This document shows positions 18,919-27,114 of a stretch of 64,000 nt of DNA, in pieces. Source of the DNA: Rhizobium sp. Leaf371 (GTDB lineage: Bacteria; Pseudomonadota; Alphaproteobacteria; Rhizobiales; Rhizobiaceae). Location of the stretch: positions 532,083 to 596,082 of the forward strand of contig NZ_LMQB01000001.1 of the NCBI RefSeq assembly GCF_001424045.1, written 5' to 3'. Under the pieces are notes generated by a model. That model saw nothing but the letters and a program-made list of their open reading frames with translations. It made no database searches and was not told where the DNA came from. Made by a program: the position numbers and the translations under genes. Positions within the stretch are counted from its first letter, which is position 1. Every line of letters begins with the position of its first letter.

Positions 18919-19626
18919 ATGTCGATCTGGGATAGCCTCATCGGAATCGTGACGTCGACCGGCAATGCGCTGTCGGGTCTCGTCGAGGCGATCCGGACGC
19001 TGTTCGAGGGCGATCCGGAAACCCGCCGCAAGGTGGCCTTTTCCGTCGCGATGATTGCGCTGTCGGCCAAGATGGCGAAGGCGGACGGTGTGGTGACCGA
19101 GGCCGAGGTTTCGGCCTTTCGCCAGATCTTCAAGTTTCCGGAAGACCAGGCGCAGAACGTGGCCCGGCTCTACAATCTCGCGCGTCAGGACGTGGCGGGA
19201 TACGAGGCCTATGCCGAGAAGCTCTCGGCCCTCTGCGTCTCCTGCGAAGCCGATTGCCCCGTGCTCGAGGATATCGTGGACGGGCTGTTCCATATCGCGA
19301 AATCGGACGGCGCGCTGCACGAGAAGGAACTGGTCTTCCTGCGCCGCGTCTCCGAAATCTTCGGGATGAACGAGGCGAAGTTCGAGACGATCCTGTCGCG
19401 CCATGCCTATCTCGAAGGCGTCGATCCCTATGCGTTGCTCGGTGTTTCCCGCAAGGACGACTTCTCGACCATTCGTCGTCGCTATCGCGTGCTCGTTTCC
19501 GAGCATCATCCGGATCTTCTGGTCGCGCGCGGCGTGCCGGCCGAGCAGCATGCTTCGGCCAACGACCGGATGGCAGCCTTCAATGCCGCCTATGCGGCGA
19601 TCGAGAGAGAACGTCGCGCGGCATGA
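18919..19626 (+). CDS. DjlA-like co-chaperone (TerB domain plus J domain)
   Basis: A 235-residue protein with an all-helical TerB/DjlA-N domain (about 40-150, AKADGVVTEAEV and AKSDGALHEKEL repeats, each an acidic DG...E signature) and a C-terminal J domain (about 170-235) bearing the HPD tripeptide in SEHHPDLL. J domains stimulate the ATPase of DnaK. E. coli DjlA has an N-terminal membrane helix; here the N-terminus SIWDSLIGIVTSTGNALSGL is only mildly hydrophobic, so membrane attachment is uncertain. The stop overlaps the start of the amidase gene by four bases (ATGA), so the two are translationally coupled, suggesting a shared envelope-stress role. Confidence 0.87.
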   Translation: MSIWDSLIGIVTSTGNALSGLVEAIRTLFEGDPETRRKVAFSVAMIALSAKMAKADGVVTEAEVSAFRQIFKFPEDQAQNVARLYNLARQDVAGYEAYAEKLSALCVSCEADCPVLEDIVDGLFHIAKSDGALHEKELVFLRRVSEIFGMNEAKFETILSRHAYLEGVDPYALLGVSRKDDFSTIRRRYRVLVSEHHPDLLVARGVPAEQHASANDRMAAFNAAYAAIERERRAA

Positions 19627-20390
19627 GTCTTCCCGTCTGCGATTTTCCGAAGGCAAGGTTCGTCGCCTCGCCCAATCATAACGAGCGTCTGAACGTTTCC
19701 GGCCCGGATCTGATCGTCCTGCACTATACCGGCATGCCGACGGCGGAAGGCGCGCTCGACTGGCTGTGCCGGGAAGAGAGCCAGGTCTCCAGCCATTACT
19801 TCGTGCACGAGGACGGCCGGGTCGATCAGCTCGTGGGGGAAGACCGCCGGGCGTGGCACGCCGGCAAGAGCATCTGGAAGAACGAAACCGACATCAATTC
19901 GCGCTCGATCGGCATCGAGATCGTCAATGCCGGCCATCCCGGCGGGCTGCCGGATTTTCCCGCCATCCAGATCGCGGCAGTCGTCGAACTGTGTCAGTTT
20001 TGTGTCGAACGCTGGTCCATCCCTCCCGAGGGGGTACTGGCGCACAGCGATATTGCCCCCATTCGCAAGGTCGATCCGGGGGAAAATTTCCCCTGGAAGA
20101 AATTGTATGAAAAAGGGGTTGGTCACTGGGTCGAGGCCGCGCCGGTGGGCGGCGGACGCTACTTTCAGCGGGGCGACAGGGGCCAGCCGGTCGAGGCCGT
20201 GCAGAGCATGCTGTCGCTCTACGGCTATGGCGTTGAGGTGACAGGCGAATTCTGCGACCGGACGCAGGGCGTCGTCGAGGCCTTCCAACGGCATTTCCGC
20301 CCCGAACGAATCGATGGAATCGCCGATATTTCGACGCTCGATACGCTGCATCGGCTGCTCGGTTCGCTGCCGCAGTTCACGCGCACCTGA
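19623..20390 (+). CDS. N-acetylmuramoyl-L-alanine amidase (AmpD type) with PG-binding domain
   Basis: A 255-residue Amidase_2 enzyme that cleaves the amide bond between MurNAc (or anhydroMurNAc) and L-Ala. Zinc ligands are likely His in IVLHYTGM and His/Asp in VLAHSDIAPIRKVDPG. The central SRSIGIEIVN segment is family-typical. The C-terminal 70 residues are a PG_binding_1 domain (DRGQPVEAVQSMLSLYGYGVEV). No signal peptide is seen, so it probably acts in the cytoplasm on recycled muropeptides, as AmpD does. The start at 19623 lies inside the djlA-like stop codon region (ATGA overlap). The long upstream frame extension is the djlA shadow. Confidence 0.9.
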   Translation: MSLPVCDFPKARFVASPNHNERLNVSGPDLIVLHYTGMPTAEGALDWLCREESQVSSHYFVHEDGRVDQLVGEDRRAWHAGKSIWKNETDINSRSIGIEIVNAGHPGGLPDFPAIQIAAVVELCQFCVERWSIPPEGVLAHSDIAPIRKVDPGENFPWKKLYEKGVGHWVEAAPVGGGRYFQRGDRGQPVEAVQSMLSLYGYGVEVTGEFCDRTQGVVEAFQRHFRPERIDGIADISTLDTLHRLLGSLPQFTRT

Positions 20391-20411
20391 AACCTGTTGC
20401 GTTTACCGTTC

Positions 20412-20428
20412 TGCAGCAATTTGCTGCA
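20412..20428. promoter_or_regulatory. Perfect 17-base palindrome downstream of the amidase gene
   Basis: TGCAGCAA (20412-20419), a single central T, and TTGCTGCA (20421-20428) form a perfect palindrome. It is 22 bases after the amidase stop and about 165 bases before the next gene. The short symmetry without a loop suggests a dimeric protein site rather than a terminator; no T-run follows. Its owner is unknown. Confidence 0.35.
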
Positions 20429-20591
20429 TCGCCATATGATGACCATGTTCCACACGGATTTTGACACGGTACCGAGGGCGGGGTCCTAAGGGTTGCGTAC
20501 CGTTCCCCGCTGATGACCATGATCATGGATCGGGCGAGACCGGGGCGGGGCGTCCGCTGGTCTCCCGATCCCAGCGGAGTTTACAAAATTC

Positions 20592-21224
20592 ATGAGACGA
20601 ACGACTGTCGTCCAGGCAGCCGCCTGCTTCTGCGCGCTTTTTTCTGGGGTTCAACCATCCTTTGCCGGTGCGACAGCACCGGTCGTTCCGGCACCGGAGG
20701 CCGCCTATCAAACGGCATCCACCGAACTGTCCCTTCAATCTCCATCGACACGGACAGCCTCTCTCGAAGACACGAGCGCGACCGAGATGACGCGCGCGTT
20801 GCCGGATATCGGGCGGACGCTCGGCTTCCCGCTCACCAGTTTCGAGATGGACGCGCCGGCCTATTCCGGCCTCATCGCGACCTATGCGCAGGCCAATGGC
20901 GTGCCGCTCGATCTGGCCCATGCGGTCATCCGGGTCGAGAGCAACTTCAACCCGAAGGCGCGCGGCAGTGCCGGCGAGGTCGGGCTGATGCAGATCAAGC
21001 CGGCGACGGCCCGCATGATGGGCTATGGCGGCAGCCGGGCAGGGCTGTTCGATCCCGAAACGAATATAAAGTTCGGCATGAAGTACCTCGCCAAGGCGCA
21101 TCGCCTCTCCGGCGGCTTCACCTGCGGCACGATCCTGCGCTACAACGCCGGACATGGTGCCACCCGCATGAACCCGGTCTCCAGGCGCTATTGCGGCAAG
21201 GTCCAGACTCTGCTCGACTCGTAA
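20592..21224 (+). CDS. Secreted SLT-domain lytic transglycosylase
   Basis: A 210-residue protein with a signal peptide (TTVVQAAACFCALFSGVQPSFA-G) and an SLT domain from about residue 95. The catalytic Glu lies in HAVIRVESNFNP, followed by GSAGEVGLMQIKPATARMMGYGG and ETNIKFGMKYL. The C-terminal half has YNAGHGATRMN and a Cys pair (C176 and C202) that may form a disulphide. Single SLT proteins of this size include the conjugation-linked VirB1 type and housekeeping types; no type IV secretion genes are nearby, so a murein-remodelling role is more likely. It sits between the amidase and oxidoreductase genes on the same strand. Confidence 0.87.
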   Translation: MRRTTVVQAAACFCALFSGVQPSFAGATAPVVPAPEAAYQTASTELSLQSPSTRTASLEDTSATEMTRALPDIGRTLGFPLTSFEMDAPAYSGLIATYAQANGVPLDLAHAVIRVESNFNPKARGSAGEVGLMQIKPATARMMGYGGSRAGLFDPETNIKFGMKYLAKAHRLSGGFTCGTILRYNAGHGATRMNPVSRRYCGKVQTLLDS

Positions 21225-21279
21225 GCGACAGGTCTGACGGAGACCGGACCTGTGCAGACGCGAAGATCCGGAGATGATG

Positions 21280-22461
21280 ATGAGCGGGACGTTCGACACG
21301 ATCGTGGTCGGCAAGGGCATGATGGGCGCGTCTGCCGCGCGCCATCTCGCATCGAGCGGGGCAAACGTCGCCCTGATCGGTCCCGACGAGCCGGGCGACT
21401 GGGCCACGCATGACGGCGTGTTTTCCAGCCATTACGACAATGGCCGGATCACCCGCACGATCGACAGCGACGGCGACTGGGCGCGCATGGCCCGTCGCTC
21501 CATCGAACGCTACCACGCGATCGAAAGCCGTTCGGGCATCGGCTTCTACACGGAAGTCGGATGCCTGATCGCGGGAGCGGACGGCGGTGCCTATCTCGGC
21601 CATGTCGATGCCGCCGCCAGAAGCCTGGGCGTTGCCATCGCGCATCTGGACCCGACGGGTCTCCGGTCGCGTTTCCCATCCTTTTCGTTCCGCGGCCATG
21701 AACGCGGGATCTTCGAGGCGCGCGATGCCGGGCACGTCAATCCGCGGGCCTTGGTTGCCGCGGAAACCGTCTGCGCCGCGATGGCCGGCGCGTCGGTCAT
21801 CAGCCGGGAGGTGACGGATCTTGTCGAGACGGCGGACGGCGTCACCGTCACCACGATCGACGGTGCCGCTTATCAAGCCGAGAAGGTGCTGGTCGCCACC
21901 GGCGGGTTCGCGCTGTCGGATCGGCTTCTGCGTCGAACACCGGTTCTGCAGGTCATGGCGCGCACCGTCCTCTTCGCGGAGGTGGCGGAGGCGGACCGGG
22001 ATCGACTTTCCGCGATGCCGTCGCTGATCCGCAACGGGGCGAGCGAAGCCGACAGCTTCTACCTTCTGCCGCCGATCCGCTATCCGGACGGCAAGACCTA
22101 TATTAAGATCGGCGGCGATCCGGACGATCTCCAGCTGCGCGACGAGGCGGCGATCCGGTCCTGGTTCCGCAGCGGCGGTCGCGCTGCGGCAGCAGCGCAT
22201 CTGGCGCGGCATCTGGCCGACATCCTGCCGGATTTTGCGCCGGCCTCCACGCATTTTTCGCCCTGCGTCGTCTCGCTGACAGAGACCGGCTATCCCTATA
22301 TCGGCTATGTCGAATCCGACCGGGTCGCACTTCTCGCCGGCGGCAACGGCATGGCGGCGAAGAGCTGCGACGAGATCGGACGGCTCGGGGCTTCGCTGAT
22401 CCTCGACGGGAAGGTCGATGGCGAAGGCTACAGCCAGTCCTTCGCACCGGTCTTCGCCTGA
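21280..22461 (+). CDS. FAD-dependent oxidoreductase of the DAO/sarcosine oxidase family
   Basis: A 393-residue flavoprotein with the dinucleotide-binding glycine motif in TIVVGKGMMGASAARHL (residues about 6-23), the ITRTIDSD and YTEVGCLI segments found in sarcosine/N-methyltryptophan oxidases, and a C-terminal CVVSLTETGYPYIGY...GGNGMAAKSC region that contacts FAD. It probably oxidises a secondary or N-methyl amino acid, but the substrate cannot be told. Three ATGs occur in a row (21274, 21277, 21280). I chose the third because GGAG (21270-21273) is six bases before it. Tandem 16-bp repeats start six bases after the stop. Confidence 0.85.
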   Translation: MSGTFDTIVVGKGMMGASAARHLASSGANVALIGPDEPGDWATHDGVFSSHYDNGRITRTIDSDGDWARMARRSIERYHAIESRSGIGFYTEVGCLIAGADGGAYLGHVDAAARSLGVAIAHLDPTGLRSRFPSFSFRGHERGIFEARDAGHVNPRALVAAETVCAAMAGASVISREVTDLVETADGVTVTTIDGAAYQAEKVLVATGGFALSDRLLRRTPVLQVMARTVLFAEVAEADRDRLSAMPSLIRNGASEADSFYLLPPIRYPDGKTYIKIGGDPDDLQLRDEAAIRSWFRSGGRAAAAAHLARHLADILPDFAPASTHFSPCVVSLTETGYPYIGYVESDRVALLAGGNGMAAKSCDEIGRLGASLILDGKVDGEGYSQSFAPVFA

Positions 22462-22467
22462 ACCTGC

Positions 22468-22531
22468 CGTTCCAGCCCGTGATCGTTCCAGCCCATGTTC
22501 GTCCCTGACCATGGTCGTTCCGGCCCGATAA
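22468..22531. repeat. Imperfect tandem repeat, 16 bp unit, four copies
   Basis: Four contiguous 16-base units: CGTTCCAGCCCGTGAT (22468), CGTTCCAGCCCATGTT (22484), CGTCCCTGACCATGGT (22500) and CGTTCCGGCCCGATAA (22516). The copies have diverged but keep the phase exactly. The array lies between the oxidoreductase stop and rnpB, where the rnpB promoter is expected. Confidence 0.7.
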
Positions 22532-22569
22532 AGCTGGCCAAGGCTGGAAGTCTCCGCTATCAGGGCGCT

Positions 22570-22970
22570 GCCAGTCGGCCGGGCAGCCGCTCTCCGCTAT
22601 GACCGAAAGGTTGCGGGGGGAGGAAAGTCCGGGCTCCACGGAAAAACGGTGCCGGATAACGTCCGGCGAGGGCGACCTCAGGGAAAGTGCCACAGAAAGC
22701 AAACCGCCCGCGTTTACGCGGGTAAGGGTGAAAGGGTGGGGTAAGAGCCCACCGCGCGTCTGGTAACAGGGGCGGCACGGTAAACCCCACCGGGAGCAAG
22801 ACCGAATAGGGATGACGTGGCAGCCGCAAGGCTGCCGGCCTGTTCCGGGCCAGTCATCCGGGTGGGTTGCATGAGGCGGCGCGCGAGCGTCGTCCCAGAT
22901 GAATGGCTGCCACGTTCCGGTCCTCAACCGGCCGGAGCCATACAGAACCCGGCTTACAGGCCGACTGGCG
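22570..22970 (+). ncRNA. rnpB: RNase P RNA, bacterial type A
   Basis: The catalytic RNA of ribonuclease P, which trims the 5' end of tRNA precursors. The ends pair perfectly as helix P1: GCCAGTCGGCC (22570-22580) with GGCCGACTGGC (22959-22969). The universally conserved blocks are present: GAGGAAAGTCCGGGCTCC at 22620-22637 (P4 5' strand and CRI), ACAGAAAGCAAACCGCC near 22692, GGTAAGGGTGAAAGG near 22720, GCAAGACCGAATAGGG near 22795, and ACAGAACCCGGCTTACAG at 22942-22959 (P4 3' strand). P1 is followed at once by a T-run (22971-22976), which makes P1 itself part of the terminator. The length of about 400 is standard for Rhizobiales. Confidence 0.95.
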
Positions 22971-23203
22971 TTTTTTCCTGTCGATACGCTTCCTGCGTGT
23001 AGCGCCCGTTTTCAGGCGCGGGCTGGGTTTAATCTATCCTGTTGTTATAAAATCCCTTTTGTCCGCACCGATTGCCGCCTGCGGTCGTTGAGCCATGCCG
23101 GAGGGTCTCTTTCGGATAGAGCGTCTCAGAGCGCGTCGTAACCATTTGTTAAACTTAACAGTCTATCAATGTTCGATGGAGGCGGCCCCTCCAGCGACCC
23201 AAA

Positions 23204-23238
23204 TCCCATTGACCCCCATATGGTCCCATGCTATCCCA
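23204..23238 (-). promoter_or_regulatory. Four MraZ boxes in 10-bp phase
   Basis: On the minus strand the motif TGGGA/TGGGG recurs exactly every ten bases (plus-strand TCCCA at 23204, 23224 and 23234, and CCCCA at 23214), each separated by five bases. MraZ is known to bind TGGGN repeats with N5 spacers and to repress its own dcw operon. The array lies 170 bases upstream of the mraZ start. Confidence 0.82.
23209..23237 (+). promoter_or_regulatory. Putative sigma70 promoter of mraZ, overlapped by MraZ boxes
   Basis: TTGACC (23209-23214), a 17-base spacer, and TATCCC (23232-23237) resemble a housekeeping promoter. All four MraZ boxes overlap it, which would explain autorepression by steric blocking. 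The -10 match is modest (4 of 6), so this is inference. Confidence 0.5.
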
Positions 23239-23411
23239 ATCATGCACTGCACAGGGGTCGTTGACGGCCCGATCATCGCGAGCTTGGTGGTTGACCCTCA
23301 AGGGGTTGTGGAACGGGCATGTCGCCCGGCAGTGGCGTATGGTGTCTGCTTCCGGAGTTGCTTGCGGGCGTCTTCCGCCGGCGCGTTGGATGAAAACGGC
23401 TGTTACGCGTC

Positions 23412-23852
23412 ATGAACCGATTTCTCTCGCATGCCACGAATCGCATCGATGCGAAGGGACGGGTTTCCGTTCCCTCGTCGTTTCGCGGTGTGCTGGCGAC
23501 GCTGGATATCCGGGAATTGTATTGCTTCCAGGATTTCGTGTTCCCTGCGATCAGTGCGGGCGGGCCGGAACTGCTGGATCGTTTCGAGCGGCAGATTGCG
23601 GGCGAGGATCCGTTTTCGCCGCAAGCCAACGAGATGTCGCTCCTCATTCACGGGGGCGGGGTCTTCATGAAGCTCGACCAGGAAGGTCGGTTGATGGTCA
23701 CGGATTTCATTCGCGACTTTACCGGCATCACCAACGAGGTGACCTTCGTCGGTCGGGCGGATCACTTTCAGTTATGGGCGCCGCAGGTGTTTCAGGAAAC
23801 GCAGGCGGCGGCACGTCAGGAACGCAGGTTGCGAGGTCTGCGCCCCGGCTAG
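23412..23852 (+). CDS. mraZ: MraZ, transcriptional repressor of the dcw cluster
   Basis: A 146-residue protein with two tandem SpoVT-AbrB-like half domains, each with the DxxGR signature: DAKGRVSVP near residue 13 and LDQEGRLMV near 89. It forms a ring-shaped oligomer on DNA and represses its own operon through TGGGN repeats, four of which lie at 23204-23238. It is the first gene of the cluster, 14 bases before rsmH. The ATG at 23412 gives the usual [14 protein letters not shown]-terminus. Confidence 0.95.
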   Translation: MNRFLSHATNRIDAKGRVSVPSSFRGVLATLDIRELYCFQDFVFPAISAGGPELLDRFERQIAGEDPFSPQANEMSLLIHGGGVFMKLDQEGRLMVTDFIRDFTGITNEVTFVGRADHFQLWAPQVFQETQAAARQERRLRGLRPG

Positions 23853-23866
23853 CATGGAGAGACGGA

Positions 23867-24892
23867 ATGGTGGCGGATCTTGGCGACAGTGCAACTGGAG
23901 CCGATGGCGGACCGGTCCGCCACATTCCGGTTCTTCTCCCAGAGGTTTTGAACAGTCTTCAGCCGGGACCGGCCAAGACGATCCTCGACGGCACGTTCGG
24001 TGCCGGCGGCTATACGTCCGCGATCCTCGAGAGCGGCGCCGATGTGATCGCGCTCGATCGCGATCCGAGCGCGATTGCGGCCGGACAGGCTCTCGTCGCG
24101 GCGAGCGACGGTCGCCTGACCCTCGTCCACGCACAGTTTTCCGACCTCGCGCTCCATGCCCCCGAAGGCGGGCTCGACGGCGTCGTGCTCGATATCGGCG
24201 TTTCCTCCATGCAGATCGACGAGGCGGATCGGGGCTTCTCCTTCCAGCGTCGCGGCCCGCTCGACATGCGCATGTCGTCGGACGGCGTTTCCGCCGCCGA
24301 TGTCGTCAACCGCGCCAAGGTCGGCGATCTCATCCGCATCTTCGGCTTTCTGGGTGAGGAGCCCCAGTCCGGCCGCATCGCCCGGGCGATCGAGAAGCGC
24401 CGCGCCGAAACCCCGTTCGAGACGACCCGCGATCTTGCGGGTCTGATCGAGGTGGTGACCCCGCGCAAGGCCAAGGACAAGATCCATCCGGCAACCCGGG
24501 TGTTCCAGGCGCTGCGCATTTTCGTCAACGACGAACTCGGCGAACTGGCGCAGGCTCTGTTTGCCGCCGAGCGCGCGCTGAAGCCCGGCGGTCGGCTGAG
24601 CGTGGTCACCTTCCATTCGCTCGAAGACCGGATCGTCAAGAAGTTCTTCCAGGACCGCGCCGGCAAGGCCTCGGGGTCGCGTCACCTGCCCATCATGCAC
24701 GAGCGCCCGGCAACCTTCGCACCAGTTGGTAAGGCCATGATTGCTGCAAGCGAAGACGAATCATCCAGGAATCCGCGCGCCCGCTCCGCCAAGTTGCGGG
24801 TCGGGGAACGCACGCATGCCCCAGCCGAGCCCGCCGACATGTCGATTTTCGATCTGCCAGACCTTGCAAGTCTTTCGAAGCTGGGAGGCTGA
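23867..24892 (+). CDS. rsmH: 16S rRNA (cytosine1402-N4)-methyltransferase RsmH
   Basis: A 341-residue class I methyltransferase (MraW) that modifies C1402 in the ribosomal P site using SAM. The N-terminus has [12 protein letters not shown], motif [21 protein letters not shown], and the diagnostic [12 protein letters not shown] and [15 protein letters not shown]. An inserted helical domain and the C-terminal [21 protein letters not shown] complete the family. The start at 23867 follows GGAGAGACGGA; the open frame extends back over mraZ but that is shadow. It is cotranscribed with mraZ, and ftsL begins three bases after its stop. Confidence 0.94.
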   Translation: MVADLGDSATGADGGPVRHIPVLLPEVLNSLQPGPAKTILDGTFGAGGYTSAILESGADVIALDRDPSAIAAGQALVAASDGRLTLVHAQFSDLALHAPEGGLDGVVLDIGVSSMQIDEADRGFSFQRRGPLDMRMSSDGVSAADVVNRAKVGDLIRIFGFLGEEPQSGRIARAIEKRRAETPFETTRDLAGLIEVVTPRKAKDKIHPATRVFQALRIFVNDELGELAQALFAAERALKPGGRLSVVTFHSLEDRIVKKFFQDRAGKASGSRHLPIMHERPATFAPVGKAMIAASEDESSRNPRARSAKLRVGERTHAPAEPADMSIFDLPDLASLSKLGG

Positions 24893-24895
24893 CAT

Positions 24896-25300
24896 ATGCT
24901 GAGAACGCTGGATATCGTGTTGATCGTCGTCATGACGGCTGCAGCGACCGTTACCTATACGATCAAGCATCAGGCCGAGAACAAGCTGGAGGACGTCCGG
25001 TCGCTCGAGGCGCAGATCAAGCTCGAGGAGGACACGATCGACCTCCTGCGCGCAGACTGGTCGCTCCTGACGCAGCCGAACCGGCTCGATCGCCTCGTCA
25101 AGGCCTATGACAAGGATCTGCAGCTGGTTCCCACGGACCCGACCCAGCTGGTGCATCCCGAAGAGCTGCCGATGATGAAGGCCGACGTGCCTCCGCCGGA
25201 GGAAAAGGACAGCAAGGGCAAGAAGAAGGCCGCTCCAGCCGTCGCTTCGCGCGATGGTGCGGCGACCGACGAGATCTCAACAGGTTCGGTGGCGCGCTGA
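24896..25300 (+). CDS. ftsL: Cell division protein FtsL
   Basis: A 134-residue bitopic membrane protein. One N-terminal helix (TLDIVLIVVMTAAATVTYTI, about 4-23) is followed by a periplasmic coiled coil with leucine-zipper character (NKLEDVRSLEAQIKLEEDTIDLLRADW, about 30-57). The tail is Lys/Ser/Ala-rich and probably disordered. FtsL bridges FtsB and FtsQ in the divisome and helps activate FtsWI. Sequence conservation in the family is low, so position between rsmH and ftsI is important evidence. Its stop overlaps the ftsI ATG by one base (TGATG), so translation is coupled. Confidence 0.9.
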   Translation: MLRTLDIVLIVVMTAAATVTYTIKHQAENKLEDVRSLEAQIKLEEDTIDLLRADWSLLTQPNRLDRLVKAYDKDLQLVPTDPTQLVHPEELPMMKADVPPPEEKDSKGKKKAAPAVASRDGAATDEISTGSVAR

Positions 25301-27051
25301 TGTCGTTTCTCTCCCGCATCATGGTCGTCAAGAGCAAGGCGCACTTCTCCGCCGGCGGCAACAATCATCCCGGCGATCTCTCGCGCAGCGCACCCTTCGA
25401 AGGCATCCGCAAGCGGCGCGGCAACCAGGCCCGCAGCCGCGTCGCCATCGTCATCGCCGGCTTCTCCGTCGTCTACTGCATCATCGGCGGACGGTTGATC
25501 CAGTACGGTTTCGCCCAGCCGGAGACGGTGTCGAGCATCGGCCGCGCCGACAATCTGATGGCGTCGCGGCCCGATATTCTCGACCGCAACGGCCAGATTC
25601 TCGCGACCGACATCCGCACCGTGTCCCTTTTTGCCGAGCCGCACAAGATCGTGGATGCGGACGAGGCCGTCGAGCAACTGGCGACCGTCCTGCCCAATCT
25701 CAACAATGCCGACATCTATAACAAGCTGAAGTCGAAGACGCGCTTCCAGTGGCTGCGTCGCCAGCTGACGCCGAAGCAGCAGAGCGAGATCCTCGCGCTC
25801 GGCATTCCCGGCATCGGTTTCCGGCCGGAGAAGCGCCGCTTCTATCCCGGTGGCGCCACCGCATCGCACGTCGTCGGCCACGTCAATGTGGACAATCGCG
25901 GCATTGCCGGCATGGAGCGCTGGATCGACAACCAGGGTCTAGCGGATCTCGCGGCCATCGGCATGACCAGCGACGCCAAGCTCGAGCCCGTGCGCCTGTC
26001 GATCGACCTGCGCGTCCAGAACATCATGCGCGACGTCGTGGTCGAGGCCATGGCCAAGTTCCGCTCGCTTGCGGCCGGCGGCGTCGTCATGGATGTGAAG
26101 ACCGGCGAAATTCTCGCCATGGTCTCCTATCCCGATTACGACCCAAACAAGCCGGCGGACGGCGCCAAGGAAGGCTGGATGAACCGCATGTCGAACGGCA
26201 CGTTCGAGATGGGCTCCACCTTCAAATCGTTCACCACGGCCATGGCGCTCGACAGCGGCAAGGTGAAGCTGACCGACAGCTTCGATGCCCGCTTCCCGAT
26301 CCGCATCGGCGGCTTCACCATCAAGGACTTCCACGGCAAGAGCCGCGTCCTCACGGTGCCGGAAATCTTTCAGTATTCGTCCAACATCGGCACCGCCAAG
26401 ATGGCCGACCTGGTCGGCATCGATGCCCACAAGGAATTTCTGACGCGGCTCGGGCTCCTGTCGAGGATCCCCACGGAGCTGCCGGAGATCAAGATGCCGA
26501 GCCAGCCGAAGGTGTGGAAGAAGATCAACTCGATCACGATCTCCTTCGGTCACGGCGTGTCCACCACGCCGCTCCAGACGGCGGTCGCCGGCGGGGCGCT
26601 GATGAACGGCGGCAAGCTGATCGAGCCGACCTTCCTGCCGCGCTCGATCGAAGAGGCCGCTGCCGCGTCCACCCAGGTCCTCAAGCCATCGACCAGTGCG
26701 GACATGCGCTACCTGTTCCGCTGGAACGGGGTCCACGGCTCCGGCAAGAACGCTCGCGTCCCCGGCTTCAACGTCGGTGGCAAGACGGGGACCGCCGACA
26801 AGGTGGTCAACGGCCGCTATTCGAGCGACGCCAACTTCAACGCCTTCCTCGCCGGCTTTCCGATCGACAATCCGCGCTACGTCGTGCTGACCTTCATCGA
26901 CGAGCCGAAGACGGACAAGGGCAATGGGGCGGCACTCGCCGGCAATACCGCGGCTCCGATGGTTCATGACATCATCAGCCGTTCCGCGCCGCTTCTGGGC
27001 GTCGAGCCGAAGTTCGGCGTCGATGGTTCCGCCTTGCTTGTGGCGTATTGA
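25300..27051 (+). CDS. ftsI: Peptidoglycan D,D-transpeptidase FtsI (PBP3)
   Basis: A 583-residue class B penicillin-binding protein that crosslinks septal peptidoglycan. A membrane helix near residue 50 (VAIVIAGFSVVYCIIGGRL) is followed by the pedestal domain (RPDILDRNGQILATD) and the transpeptidase domain. Active-site motifs are complete: STFK with catalytic Ser306, SSN at 360-362, and KTGT with Lys495. It works as a complex with the glycosyltransferase FtsW, encoded further along the cluster. The cytoplasmic N-terminus is longer than in E. coli. The gene overlaps ftsL by one base. Confidence 0.95.
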   Translation: MSFLSRIMVVKSKAHFSAGGNNHPGDLSRSAPFEGIRKRRGNQARSRVAIVIAGFSVVYCIIGGRLIQYGFAQPETVSSIGRADNLMASRPDILDRNGQILATDIRTVSLFAEPHKIVDADEAVEQLATVLPNLNNADIYNKLKSKTRFQWLRRQLTPKQQSEILALGIPGIGFRPEKRRFYPGGATASHVVGHVNVDNRGIAGMERWIDNQGLADLAAIGMTSDAKLEPVRLSIDLRVQNIMRDVVVEAMAKFRSLAAGGVVMDVKTGEILAMVSYPDYDPNKPADGAKEGWMNRMSNGTFEMGSTFKSFTTAMALDSGKVKLTDSFDARFPIRIGGFTIKDFHGKSRVLTVPEIFQYSSNIGTAKMADLVGIDAHKEFLTRLGLLSRIPTELPEIKMPSQPKVWKKINSITISFGHGVSTTPLQTAVAGGALMNGGKLIEPTFLPRSIEEAAAASTQVLKPSTSADMRYLFRWNGVHGSGKNARVPGFNVGGKTGTADKVVNGRYSSDANFNAFLAGFPIDNPRYVVLTFIDEPKTDKGNGAALAGNTAAPMVHDIISRSAPLLGVEPKFGVDGSALLVAY

Positions 27052-27114
27052 GCGGTAAAGGACGGTCACGCGGCCGTGATGGCCAAGGGAATCGTGTTGG
27101 GAAAAGTGCAATCG

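Larger units (their letters stand above)
22979..23411 (+). other. Leader region of the dcw operon
   Basis: About 430 bases between rnpB and mraZ. It contains TTGTTAAACTTAACAG near 23147-23162, loosely similar to paired TTAA half-sites of CtrA, and the MraZ boxes plus promoter at 23204-23238. The transcript would have a leader of about 165 bases before the mraZ start. I see no protein-coding gene in it. Confidence 0.55.

Noticed and set aside
23147-23162. Paired TTAA motifs upstream of mraZ as a CtrA site
   Set aside because: Spacing of two bases between the TTAA cores does not fit the N7 spacing of known CtrA sites.
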